Assembly (NCBI GenBank): GCA_025617375.2
Contig: JAMYGW020000001.1
Coordinates: 1,922,001 to 1,986,000, forward strand
Length of the DNA: 64,000 bases
Origin: Acarospora socialis
Taxonomy: Eukaryota; Ascomycota; Lecanoromycetes; Acarosporales; Acarosporaceae
Reading direction: 5' to 3'
How positions within the stretch are numbered: position 1 is the stretch's first letter; each line of letters begins with the position of its first letter. The position numbers were made by a program, and so were the translations under genes. The notes below the pieces were generated by a model that saw only the letters and a program-made list of their open reading frames with translations, ran no database searches and had not been told where the DNA came from. Positions 46,245-56,546 of this stretch are shown here, piece after piece.

Positions 46245-47654
46245 ATGGGCCGAAAGGAGAAAAAAGCCGCGCAAAAGTCAAGAGCTGCCACATCCTCTCC
46301 CCACCGATCATATCTCCCCGATAACTTCGAGATTCCCAGCCGGACGTCATCGCTTGCTTCGCCAACAGTCCAGAACAAGATCAGCGCCTTACAAGAGACA
46401 CTGAAGAGGAAGTCGTCACAACTCTCCCAGACTCTGGAGCACTCAAACTCGAAAGAGTTCCTTAAGGCGAGAAAGGAAATGATAAGCAACCACCAAGAGC
46501 AGTACGAGCTCTTGACCTACGGCCTGCGAGAATCCTTCGAGAAGGGCGAGTTGGGCGAAGAGACATTCGAAGAGTCGATCCAACAATGCTGGAACAAGCG
46601 CGCAAAACTTACACAGGAGAAGGTCACGATAACGAGACAGCAACGTCGCCTTGTGCAGGGACTAGAACAAGAGATTGAAGAAGGGCCAGACATGGCAGCA
46701 GCCTACGCCGAGCTGATCACGCAAACATTCAAGAATGCAGAAAGTACAGCAGGGTGGGAAACACGCAACGCCCACCAGCATGACAGCTGGAAGCTACGTC
46801 TCCGAGACTATTACAACTCGTACGATCCAAGCGACAGAGACCACGAATACGGTCTGTTATGGTGCCCTATCATCCAAGACTATACCGCCCAATGCGTCGC
46901 AGCCCATATCGTACCGCATTCGATTGGTTATAGAAGTGCCGGCTACATATTCGGCGAGCCGGACGACGGCATGGATGTTATCTGGAGCATGAAGAATGGA
47001 CTGGTTATGGACCAAAACCTTGAGAGGCAGTTTGACCGGGGAGCTTTCGTATTGGTCCCAATCCCGACAAAAAAGAATGAGCCGACACGATGGAAGGTGG
47101 TCCTGATGGAACAGAAGCTTGGACCTCATAAGATATTTGGCAACATATCCCCCTTAACCTGGAAGGACTTGGACGGACGCGAGCTGCAGTTCAAGTCAAA
47201 TCAACGACCGGGTAGCCGATATCTCTACTACCACTACGTAACGACACTGTTACGATACGTCAGATTCGAGAAGCCTGGCTGGGCCGAAAAGCGACTTCAA
47301 CTCCCAACAGGAAAGATATGGGCCACTCCAGGGCCCTACCTACGGAGAAGTATGTTGAAACAACTCGCTAGTGTGGTTGGCGACTTTGAAGCCGACGAGG
47401 TGTTCGATGACGGTACCTTCGTGGGAGAAATCGGCGAGACCACCGAGAATGAGAGAGAGATGGCAGAGGAGGTATTTGTATACCGGGAGTGGCCAAGAGT
47501 GGCGGGATCGCTGGAGGAGATCGAACGGAAAGAACAGACCAAGATGGAGAAACAGAGCAATCAGGAAGGGTTAGATGGAGAGATCAGAGAGGCTGAGGAC
47601 GAGGAGGATACAGAGGGGGAAGCTGTTCTTGGCTGTGTTCATAAGAATGACTGA
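46245..47654 (+). CDS. HNH-nuclease-domain protein of fungal type
   Basis: Single-exon, 469 aa. Residues 1-30 are basic and Ser-rich; about 40-165 is a charged coiled-coil-like region (NKISALQETLKRKSSQLSQT, then KLTQEKVTITRQQRRLVQGL). The HNH_2-type domain lies around 205-290: the His motif AHIVPH (His221, His225), then MKNGLVMDQNLERQFDRGAF (Asn251), followed by VLVPIPTKKNEPTRWKVVL. An acidic Glu-rich tail closes the protein. Such HNH proteins are common, expanded and mostly unstudied in Pezizomycotina; nuclease activity is predicted from the fold only and the biological role is unknown. A broken paralogue lies 2.5 kb upstream on the same strand. A TATA-like box and pyrimidine-rich leader precede the ATG. 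Confidence 0.85.
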   Translation: MGRKEKKAAQKSRAATSSPHRSYLPDNFEIPSRTSSLASPTVQNKISALQETLKRKSSQLSQTLEHSNSKEFLKARKEMISNHQEQYELLTYGLRESFEKGELGEETFEESIQQCWNKRAKLTQEKVTITRQQRRLVQGLEQEIEEGPDMAAAYAELITQTFKNAESTAGWETRNAHQHDSWKLRLRDYYNSYDPSDRDHEYGLLWCPIIQDYTAQCVAAHIVPHSIGYRSAGYIFGEPDDGMDVIWSMKNGLVMDQNLERQFDRGAFVLVPIPTKKNEPTRWKVVLMEQKLGPHKIFGNISPLTWKDLDGRELQFKSNQRPGSRYLYYHYVTTLLRYVRFEKPGWAEKRLQLPTGKIWATPGPYLRRSMLKQLASVVGDFEADEVFDDGTFVGEIGETTENEREMAEEVFVYREWPRVAGSLEEIERKEQTKMEKQSNQEGLDGEIREAEDEEDTEGEAVLGCVHKND

Positions 47655-48237
47655 TGTCGTCGCAAAGAATGTTTAAACAACGAATGTCCATTGACTAGTA
47701 AATGACGGGCCTCAGGCTCTTTCCTTGTATGAGCATACCGCTTGGGTTGGCCTTCAAAGTAGGTAAGTATAAGTCCCCTCCCGTAGAACGAAGGGTTTGT
47801 TGTCGCCGGATTTCAGGCAATAATCACAGTAGTTCGGGGCGGTAAACTCCGGAAATAGTCGATGTCGTCAATCAAAAGATTAACAGTAAACACGAATATT
47901 CTTTGCTCTTAATTATCATCAAAATCTCTTCAATGCTTTTCAATACATTGTTTTGCAAACCAACTATGAACGTTGTATGAGATATACCAAACCTCTGTCC
48001 TGATCCACGTTGGAAGGCAGGAGGTTTACTAAGTCGCAGAATCACTGTACTAATGCAAATAGAGGAATCAGTTTGTGTGTACGAAGTACTATGTAGTAAG
48101 GCACATTGCTCAAAATCTACTTCGTAGTGACTTGTTCAGCGAAAGAAACCGTTCCACAACGTCCAGACACCACCGCGCGTGATACAACAGTAGTTCGCGC
48201 TTTTCTTCTTCCCTCGCCATCCATTATAACCCTAGCT
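47655..48237. other. Intergenic spacer HNH / CWF23
   Basis: No gene seen. A GTACGAAGTAC inverted repeat lies at 48079-48089, about 150 bp upstream of the DnaJ-protein start. Confidence 0.45.
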
Positions 48238-49557
48238 ATGCCGTCCGACGACCTCGCCCAATACGCCACCTCGACGCACGACTTCTACGCCCTCCTCGGC
48301 ATCACCTTCGAGACCTCCGCCACCGACATCCGCCGCGCCTACCGCAAAACCGCCCTCAAGTACCATCCGGACAAGGTCGGCAACAACCCATCCGCGGTCG
48401 AAAAGTTCCACCTGCTTCAGATCGCCTACGACGTGCTGTCGGACCCGGGCGTCAAGGCGCTGTACGACAACGCGCGCGCGGCGCGGCTGCAGAAGCAGCG
48501 GCAGAATGAGCTGTTTGAGGGGAAGAGGCGGAAGATGAAGGAGGATTTGGAGGCACGTGAGAGGGGGACAAAGAGGGGGAGGGACTGGGAGAAGGAGGGG
48601 GAGGGGCCGGAGGAGAGGCTGGAGAGGGAGATTAGGCGGTTGGCGGAGGATGGGAAGAGGAGGAGGAGGGAGAGGGAGGAGATGTTGAGGCGGGAGCTAA
48701 GGGAGGAGGAGGCGGAGGAGCGGAAGGCGTCGAGAGAGGAGGATAGGGGCGAAATGGGTACCGCGGCACACGTCGCAAACGCAATGACGACACCGCAGAC
48801 CGGCGTCCCGGAAATAGATCGCACGGTGAAAGTACGCTGGCCCCGTGAAGGCGCAGGGGAGCGCCTAGACAAGGATCGGCTAACCTCAATCTTCTCCAAA
48901 TTCGGACCCATCGAAAGCGCATTTCTCCTCAAAGACAAGAAGATAAAGACGGCCGATAAGCGCGACAAGAAGATGATGGCGACAGGAGTGATCGTCTATG
49001 CGTCCGTCATCGGCGCTTACGCGGCCGTCGAAGACACCAAGAAACAAGTCGGCGACGAATGGCGGATCTTCGACTCCGTCTTCTGGGCCGGAAATAAGGA
49101 GCCTGATTTCCTACCACAAACATCCCCGTCGCAAGTCGATTCTAGTTCAACTCCGCCGTCGACGCCCCTCTCAACCCGCAAATCCTCCAACACCGGGACT
49201 GCGCATTCTTCGTTGCCGACGCCTACACCCGCCAGCAAAGGTGCATCCACCCCGCTTGCCCCATCCTCAACGACGAACAGCAACGGAAACGGGCTTCGGA
49301 AAATTCCCTCTTTCGCCTCCTTCTCTTCCGCGAATCTCAATACGCCGTCGAAGAACTCGCCTTTTGGTAAGAGTCTGGGTCCGAATAGTCCGAGCCTGGA
49401 GGAAATCACGATGATCAGGTTGCGGAATGCGGAGAAGAGGAGGTTGGAGGAGGAGATCAGGAGGGGAGATGAGGAGGCTGCTGCTGCTGCTACTGTTGCT
49501 GCAACTACTACTCCTGCTGCTGGCGGAAGAGCGGCGGAGACGGTGGAGGGTGGTTAA
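48238..49557 (+). CDS. CWF23: Cwf23/Cwc23-type DnaJ splicing factor (DNAJC17-like)
   Basis: J-domain protein linked to spliceosome disassembly in yeasts. Single exon, 439 aa from the ATG at 48238; the open frame extends upstream but the J domain begins right after this Met. Residues 14-80 form the J domain: HDFYALLGITFETSATDIRR, then the HPD motif in KYHPDKVGNN, then LLQIAYDVLSDPGVKALYD. A highly charged Arg/Glu/Lys helix (about 85-175) follows, then an RRM-like domain (about 200-285) from RTVKVRWPREG through RLTSIFSKFGPIESAFLL to VIVYASVIGAYAAVED. The Ser/Thr/Pro-rich tail ends in an Ala run. This J-charged helix-RRM order is diagnostic of the family. It converges with CAF17. Confidence 0.92.
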   Translation: MPSDDLAQYATSTHDFYALLGITFETSATDIRRAYRKTALKYHPDKVGNNPSAVEKFHLLQIAYDVLSDPGVKALYDNARAARLQKQRQNELFEGKRRKMKEDLEARERGTKRGRDWEKEGEGPEERLEREIRRLAEDGKRRRREREEMLRRELREEEAEERKASREEDRGEMGTAAHVANAMTTPQTGVPEIDRTVKVRWPREGAGERLDKDRLTSIFSKFGPIESAFLLKDKKIKTADKRDKKMMATGVIVYASVIGAYAAVEDTKKQVGDEWRIFDSVFWAGNKEPDFLPQTSPSQVDSSSTPPSTPLSTRKSSNTGTAHSSLPTPTPASKGASTPLAPSSTTNSNGNGLRKIPSFASFSSANLNTPSKNSPFGKSLGPNSPSLEEITMIRLRNAEKRRLEEEIRRGDEEAAAAATVAATTTPAAGGRAAETVEGG

Positions 49558-49832
49558 GGAGTTTGGATCATATGGAGGTGGGAGGTAATTCAACGGAGGT
49601 AGATTGTTTGACTTTACAGTATGGATTTTTGCAGCACGGCGGTGATGCTATCAAGCGCTGATAGGCATTGCGATCTTATTTCACAGCGTTGGCGTTCCTC
49701 GCGACGGCCGAGAGGTCATCTAGACGGAGGGCCTCCACTATGGCTGGAATTACCGGCGGCTTAGATCTCACACATTAATACACACAACCATAACGAGCAC
49801 ATGACCATATGCCTCCTACAAAAGTATTACAA
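49558..49832. terminator. Convergent 3' flanks of CWF23 and CAF17
   Basis: The 275-bp tail-to-tail gap must hold both transcript ends. No clear consensus signal was identified. Confidence 0.35.
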
Positions 49833-51113
49833 TCAGTTCTGCTTCTCGTGATGCTGAACATCCCTAACACCGCCCCGATTGAGATGCCAACCCGGCACAA
49901 ACGCCTTAACCCTCACCTCCCCCCCCCCATCCTCCCCCTCCTCCCTCACAACCTTGAACTCCCCCATAGCACCCTCACCCACCATGACCTCCAACCGACA
50001 CAACACCAACCCCACATTCCCCACCCCCATCACCCACCTCCCCGCACTCCTCCCTGCCGCTCGACCCTCCGCCCCAACCCTCACAATATTCGCCCCACTC
50101 CCCGGCACCCCACCCATCCAACGCTCATCATACACCAACTCCCCCTCCTGCCCCTCCTCCCCAGCTGAATACAACCTAACCGGCAAAACCCTCTTCCTTA
50201 CCACCCCCGTATGCCGCGTCCGAATCGTCAGCTCCTGACCAACATAACACCCCTTGCGGAAATCGATGCCGCCCATGTAGTCCATGTTGCATTCCAGCGG
50301 CAGCGCCGTGCCGTGCGGGATCTCGGATTGCCCTTCCGGCACGCCGTGCAAAATGCGGCGGAGGGTGTAGGCTTCCAGCGTTGTGAGTTCGGTTGGTTGC
50401 TGTCGATGGGCGGATTCGTCCGAACTAAGATCGGCAGAGGAGGGAGCGGAAGAAAAGGGTGTCTGCGAGGACGGCAGCACGAGTCGGCGGCCGAGGCCCG
50501 GGGCGCGGGGGTCGATGCAGCCGATTGACGCGGGAGCATTGTTGGCGTTGGAGGTTTGGTTAGGTAGTGGGGAAGCGGATACGGGGAGCGGGAGTGTCGA
50601 GTGCGGCGTCCATTTCTCGCGCTCGTCCCACACGCTCCACACATCCCATTCCCCCTCCTCCACGAGCCGCGCCGTCAGTTTGGCGCGCAGCTTGTATTTC
50701 TTGATGTGCGACAGCAGGCGCGAGGCTTCGGTTGCGTCGACTTCGATTAGGTAGCTGGGGTCGTCACCGGAGGAAGGTAATGCCTGCGGCGAAAGAGACT
50801 GAGAGGGGGAGAGTTGGGAATGAGTGGTTGGGTAGATGAAGACGTCGTGCAGGACGCGGCCTTGGGCGTTTAGAAAGGCCGAGTACAGGCCGCTTGTGAG
50901 GCTTGGTCGGATGTTTTGCGTTACGATGCCTTGCAGGAAGTGTGTGGCGTCGTGGCCGGAGAGGGCGAGGAGGCGCCGGTTTGTGAGCTTTGCGGCGCCG
51001 GAGGGTGGGGGTTGGGGTGGGAGGGCAGTAGCAGATGGAGAGGGGGAGGTGCTGAGGTAGCGGCGCGCGAGGCAGCGGGCGCAGATTGTATTGGGCCGGG
51101 AACGGGTGAACAT
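49833..51113 (-). CDS. CAF17: Mitochondrial Fe-S assembly factor CAF17/IBA57
   Basis: Tetrahydrofolate-binding protein of the mitochondrial matrix that helps assemble [4Fe-4S] clusters for aconitase and lipoate synthase. Single exon, 426 aa. The basic Ser/Arg-rich N-terminus (MFTRSRPNTICARCLARRYL) is a mitochondrial presequence. The GcvT-like fold follows: LTNRRLLALSGHDATHFLQG, QNIRPSLTSGLYSAFLNAQG, and the signature KGCYVGQELTIRTRHTG (Cys289). The C-terminus has a low-complexity Gly/Glu/Val/Arg region, VREEGEDGGGEVRVKAF. Slightly longer than yeast Iba57 because of two Ser/Pro-rich inserts (around residues 180-240). Confidence 0.95.
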   Translation of the reverse strand: MFTRSRPNTICARCLARRYLSTSPSPSATALPPQPPPSGAAKLTNRRLLALSGHDATHFLQGIVTQNIRPSLTSGLYSAFLNAQGRVLHDVFIYPTTHSQLSPSQSLSPQALPSSGDDPSYLIEVDATEASRLLSHIKKYKLRAKLTARLVEEGEWDVWSVWDEREKWTPHSTLPLPVSASPLPNQTSNANNAPASIGCIDPRAPGLGRRLVLPSSQTPFSSAPSSADLSSDESAHRQQPTELTTLEAYTLRRILHGVPEGQSEIPHGTALPLECNMDYMGGIDFRKGCYVGQELTIRTRHTGVVRKRVLPVRLYSAGEEGQEGELVYDERWMGGVPGSGANIVRVGAEGRAAGRSAGRWVMGVGNVGLVLCRLEVMVGEGAMGEFKVVREEGEDGGGEVRVKAFVPGWHLNRGGVRDVQHHEKQN

Positions 51114-51566
51114 TGCGGGATAAGAGTACAGTTGATTTCAGTCCACTGATGCTGCTCTCCGCGCGAACAAAGTCCCTCGATTTTGGACTGAGGTGGAGGA
51201 GAGGTGGATTAGTCATCCTAGGCCTTTGGCTAGGATGCCGACCACTCCGTACTCATTTTGAAGTCGCAGTGCTGCATGATGAGGAATGATTGTAAAATCA
51301 GCATCGCTATTGTTAAGCTCTACTGTTAAAGCTACCATAAGGATCGCCACCATGTCCAAGAAAGTATGGTCTTCATCTTCCACACCATGGTGAACCCCAG
51401 CCTAGCTTTAGGTGCACTGTACTCCCCACTGAAGTTGGCCCTGTAACAACGACGTTGCCACAGAGAAAACCCATTGATATTCGACGCCAACCCACAGCAG
51501 CTTTGACACCATAATATCAAAGGCCTCTCCACTGAAGATTAGAACGTGACCAACACCATGATCCCA
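51114..51566. promoter_or_regulatory. CAF17 upstream / DCP2 downstream spacer
   Basis: The 453-bp gap lies between CAF17 and the DCP2 stop (both minus strand). No gene seen; it includes the CAF17 promoter. Confidence 0.4.
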
Positions 51567-54500
51567 TCAACGTCTTTCCCCCTTCGCTACACCCTGCAGA
51601 TATCCAAGCAGGAAGCTCCTATCATTCGGAGTCATGGGACTGCTAGGTTTCGGTGATCCGTCTTCCGCTGATGAGAACACACTTCCGATCCTAGATCTTA
51701 CAGGCGTGACGCGCGTAGTGTCGATATGCGCTGGCTCTGCTGGCACTCGAGCTTGGGAAGAAATCGAAGCTAGAGTTCCAGGTGAAGCAATATCTGCCGG
51801 CTTGTTGACGAGTGATAACTCACTCTGGTTCTTACCTTTCGGCTCACCGGCACGATAATCAACGGAAATGGTTCGCTGCAACGTCGCAGCTGGTGCGACT
51901 GATGCAACTGGATATGCAGTCAATGAAGATTGTTGTGGCGCCTGGGCGGGACGACGAAGGATTTGAGGTTGGAAAGGCCTAGGAAGACTTTCCGACGATG
52001 GCTTCGGTCCTTGCTCAACCGGTTTCTGCGGTGACGCAATAATGCGTCTACGCTCCTTGCCAAGGGCTGTCTCACGTGTCACGGTTTGCGTTGAGTTCGG
52101 ACGACGCAATATAGATACGGGTGAGGTTCGGTAACCTTCGCTTGGTTCAGTACTGCTCGGAAAGCCATTTTTGACTTTGATTGGTGTTTTCTCCAGTTTC
52201 TTTGCCGCTACCTCAAATTGAGGGATATCGAGAGGCCCAGTTACCGTTGCTGATACTGGTGCTTCCTGCAGTCTCTGCTTCTTTTCGATAGAAAGGTGGG
52301 TCAGAGAAACATCAACTTTTGTCTCCATGATCGGGCGTGCTGAATTAGCATGATGTCTGTGAGGTGTCTCAATGGCATTGGCGATGCTGGGCTGAGCAGA
52401 TAGCTCGACAGGCCCTGAAGGTACTGACGAAGCTGACAGGGATGACTGTGGGACTTGAGGGGCTGGAATAGATGGTTTACGGAAGAGATTGAGAAGAGCG
52501 TCCTGGTGCTGTGACCGAGGCTTAACATCTGGTGCTAAGATTTTGCTTTCCACATCAGGCGACAGTCCCTTCTTGGTGCTCCTACTCTGGTTGACACCTT
52601 GCGATGGTCCGTAGCCATTTCTCTGTGGTCCAGCGAGAGCAGTGTTGAAGACTGCAGGCCGGTTAAGATCTTCTCCGATTGTTCGAGAGGGCTCTTGCAT
52701 TTTCTCAATAGCCTCATGGGTAGTCCTGAGGGATTCCCAGTCATGGCGCTCTTGCACCGAGTCTCGCCGAATCTGGTCAATTGAGTTCGATTTAGTTGCA
52801 GGAATGAATGCAACTGGAGCTGGAGCTGACTGTTCCAATCCGGCCGACTTCTCCACCTTATCCTGTTTAAACGCGTTCAGCAGTGCGAGAGAATGGCTAT
52901 TCAGTTGTGGTAGCGGTAACTTGCTCGGCGGCGGTGCCATGAGATCATGAAAGTTCGCAACTGGATGCCGTAAGGAAGATTGTAAGTCGCCATTCTGATG
53001 ATGAGATGTCGGTACATCATGAGTTTGCTGTGGTACACGAGCAACGGTAGGCCGATACGACGTGTGTCCGATGGAGTGAGGTCCCATAGAGGCTGTTACG
53101 CGCGTCTGTTGGGCCGGATATTGAGGGATTGGTAACACACGTTGAGTATCTGAGACACGTGCAAGATCGGGATAAGGTGGCGGATTGGCACCGCTAGGTA
53201 CATCTGGCTCCCCAACAGAGTATCGCACGTGGGGATGATCTACATCGTCGGGCGAGAACGCAAGAGAAGGAAAGGAGGAAATATTTTCGAAAGCCAGTGA
53301 GCGTGGGTGATGCTGATGTGGTAATTGAGGCACAGGTGGGTCTGTGATGATCTGTTCAAGCGGTGTTTGAGGTGGTGCTCTGTTGTAGGTCCCACCAGTA
53401 GCTGTAATGGTTTCCTCGCCCCTCAGCAGCGCAAGGAGCGAGTTGGATCGTGCAGTGTCGTGGTTGATGGGGCTGCTTTGAACTGCTGTGTTGTTTGTAG
53501 CTAACGGAGTCTCTTTGACGTTGAGTAAACGCTTGAGTTGAGTCGACGCGTCGCTATTCGGTTTCTGCTGAATTGAGACTTCGGGAAGTTCACTAGGGGT
53601 CCGCATCTGGCTTGACTGCCGCAGGTGACTTAACAGTCTGTCTATATCTCCTGTGACCGGTTGATGGGCATGCGTTTCTGCAGCCGGTTCATCTTCCGTT
53701 GTAACATCATCCGCGATTTCAGGGGGTGGAGGGTTATTTGTATGTACTCCTCGGATAGTATCTTGCTTCTTTTGTTGCGCGATCCATTTCTTCAAGGGTA
53801 CAAGAAACGGCGCTACCATGTAGAATTTATTCGCGTAAGTTGCTAGATCCTCTCCTCGTCCTTCTTGCTGTGTCTTAGCTTTTTTGAGTGTGGGCAAGTC
53901 GCAGAGCTTGTACCATTGGATCTTGCTGATCTCCTTCCTTGTCCTAGGCTCAAAGTGGGTGTCCATGGGAACCCCTCTGAATGCGTAGAGCCGCATGTGC
54001 TGCTCACGCATAGTGACCTCAATGAACTTCATATCTTCCTCTTTACCAACAAGACCAGCCCCTTGAATGTCAAACCCCGTCTCTTCGTAAACCTCGCGCA
54101 CAGCACAATCCAGATCCTTCTCATCCTTGTTTATTTTCCCTCTCGGAAAACTCCAATACGCCCCTTTCTTCCATCCCTTAACCAATACAACTTGGTCCAT
54201 AGCATCGTTAAGCATGATAGCACCTCGAACAGGTACGCGTGTCTTGTACGCTAAGAACTCCGAAAACGCCGTTGAATGATGGTATGGTGAAAACTCCGAG
54301 AGGATCGGGCAATGTTGGAAGATGCGCAAGCAGAAATTACGGAGGGAGAGAGACGGGAGGTTCGGATCCAGAGGGCGGATGAAGTCTTCGTAGAACCATT
54401 GTGCTTCTTCGACCTGGAAGCATATTCGCTCCACAGATTCCAATTCTTCTTGTGGCAGGTTGATTATGAAGCGTACACAGAGGTCATCCAGCCCTAGAAA

Positions 54501-54653
54501 GTAGAACTTTAGTAACCAATCAAGAACGGAGTATCGCCTTCATCGATCGTCTTGCTATGGGGTCCGGGAGCGATGCCGAAAGACACAGTGACTTAGTGCG
54601 CAGGACCGGGGTGGCAACTTACAGTCTACTAGCTGCATCTTTGTCTCTGTCAT
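51567..54653 (-). CDS. DCP2: mRNA-decapping enzyme Dcp2
   Basis: Nudix hydrolase that removes the 5' cap in mRNA turnover (P-bodies), acting with Dcp1 and Edc proteins. Two exons, 54623-54653 and 51567-54493, give 985 aa. The N-terminal regulatory domain is MQLVDWLDDLCVRFIINLPQ through QVEEAQWFYEDFIRPLDP. The catalytic domain is RGAIMLNDAMDQVVLVKGW, with the Nudix box GKINKDEKDLDCAVREVYEE and TGFD (about residues 129-151), and Box B around KEISKIQWYKLCDLP to APFLVPLKKWI. The remaining 700 residues are disordered, Pro/Gln/Ser-rich, with short Leu-rich motifs (LLNLFRKP, SHSLALLNAFK, NSLLALLRGEE) of the kind that bind Edc3 or Pat1 in yeasts. The 31-nt first exon (GTAAGT donor) supplies the conserved start. 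Confidence 0.96.
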
Positions 54654-55420
54654 GGTGTATGTGATGCTTGAACATATCCGTGATTACCGCAAATAACTGA
54701 CGAAACCGCGACCGATGTCGCACAAACACCAGACAAGGGTAGCTAAGTCAATGGCCGGCCATGGAATCTCTTGACTTGGTGCACGGCCACGCGTAAGTCG
54801 TGTACCCCGGTATGGCGCAAAGATCCAGGTGAATCTTCAAGACTTGCTTTGTCATTTATGAATCTGTTCACGGTGGTTGAAATAGCTGTTGGTGGTAGTA
54901 ATATCGAATCAGCCAACGTTGTAACAGAGCCGGACATCGCCACACATGGCAAGGCCTTGTGGCTGTGCGATGTGGCTTCGACGCTAATGGTGCCCTTGCT
55001 AGCGTGGATTGGCCACGAGTGACGCAGATAAACAACAAGGTTTAAGTCATGCGATTAAGTGCCAGCAGAATGAATTCCTTGCTCTACGGGTGAATACCAA
55101 TGCGCAGAGAAATATTTAAAACTCATCTCTCTCCCTCTGTGATACTCCCTTCTGACATTACTCGTTGGTTGCTCTATTTCTATAGATAGCTCCGCGACGC
55201 GCTCTAGGGCCCCTCGGCGCTCTCTGAAGAATCTTGAAACAAGCGACAAAGAAGTTTGGGCGTCCGAGAGCCACTCGTCACCATTCCAGAATTCTTCACG
55301 ACTTCGACTAGATAGTCCTACAAAAGGTCGACATCCTCCTTCAGAACTTGGAGCAAACATACTTTGAGCTGGTCTTAAAGAAACAGAACATTTCCTCGAC
55401 AGAATATCACCAAAACCACC
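54654..55420. promoter_or_regulatory. Divergent DCP2 / DUF4112 upstream region
   Basis: The 767-bp head-to-head gap holds both promoters. An 83-codon frame at 54771-55022 has no motif. No gene supported. Confidence 0.4.
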
Positions 55421-56272
55421 ATGGCCGCAATACTTGCCAAATTCATTAGCAAGAAAGTCCTAGGTGAGACTGTAAAGAACAACTTCGGGAAAGACGTAGG
55501 TTTGGATCGCCAACGCTCGTTGAGAACCTCACTGACACGCTGCAGGATCCATACTTCGAAAATGTTCCAGCAACTGATATCCACGGCAACCCGAACGGCA
55601 AGACAAAGAAGCGTCGCAAGGCACCTCCAGAGGGACTTTCGCATAACGATGCCAAAGTTCTCACCAAAGTCAAGCGACGCGCATACAAGTTAGATAACAG
55701 TCTGTTCAACTTCTGCGGTATACGGTTCGGTTGGAGCAGCGTCATCGGTTTAGTGCCTGCGTGCGTAACCCTGTCTCAACGGTTCCGCTCACAAAACCCT
55801 AGACTAACATAATCATAGTATCGGTGACATTCTCGATGCCTTTATGGCAGCAATGGTCATCAGGTCGTGCCAGAAGGTCGACAATGGTCTCCCTCGCAAC
55901 GTCGAACAAAAGATGTGGCTCAATCTCGCGCTCGACTTCCTTGTCGGCCTTGTTCCCTTCCTCGGTGACTTGGCCGATGCGGTGTTCCGGTGCAACACCA
56001 AGAATGCAGTTTTACTTGAAAGGTTCCTCATACAACGAGCGGAGCTGAGCAGGCAGGCGCAGCGTAACCACCAACAAGTGCTTACGGAGGCCGAACTCGG
56101 ACCGCCGCCAAGATATGAGCCCGCTCAGCCAGAAGCTGTGAGAGTCCGTCAGGATACAAGGGGTGATGGTGGTTGGTTCAGTGGTTTCAGAAAGGCGAGG
56201 CCTACGGACGTTGAGAGAGGCGAAGGCGTTCCGCCTCAGCATCCTCCTAGGAGAAGTGATGCTGTGGTGTAG
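55421..56272 (+). CDS. DUF4112-family membrane-associated protein
   Basis: Family of unknown function found in bacteria and fungi; often annotated as PH-domain-like in fungi. Exons 55421-55495, 55546-55760 and 55819-56272 give 247 aa. The start reads MAAILAKFISKKVLGETVKN. The DUF4112 core begins at RRAYKLDNSLFNFCGIRFGW, continues SSVIGLVPAIGDILDAFMAA, and has the second hydrophobic turn LNLALDFLVGLVPFLGDLAD with AVFRCNTKNAVLLERFL. The two GLVPxxGD loops are diagnostic. They are hydrophobic hairpins that may insert in a membrane; there is no signal peptide. The tail is Pro/Arg-rich with the motif GPPPRYEPAQP, a possible PPxY-like sequence. Donors GTAGGT and GTGCGT; all junctions keep the core intact. 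Confidence 0.9.
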
Positions 56273-56546
56273 GCTGGACCACCCATCGATCGGCACGTCC
56301 GAGCGCCATCCATCGAGACGGGCACGGCATGATGATGATGCATTGATTGGCGCTGCTAGGCGGTCTGCGTTACTGTTTTGTTTGCGCGCCTGTTGTGATA
56401 GGGAAGCGTTGCGTGACTCGAGGCGCTTTAGATATCCAATTTGCTCTTAATGGAACCCGTTCCTAAGACGCTTGAAAAGCTATTGGCATTCATTTCGTGC
56501 TACCAAGGTCTTCAACCTGTCTTGCGCCTCGAGAGGCCGTTTCCCA

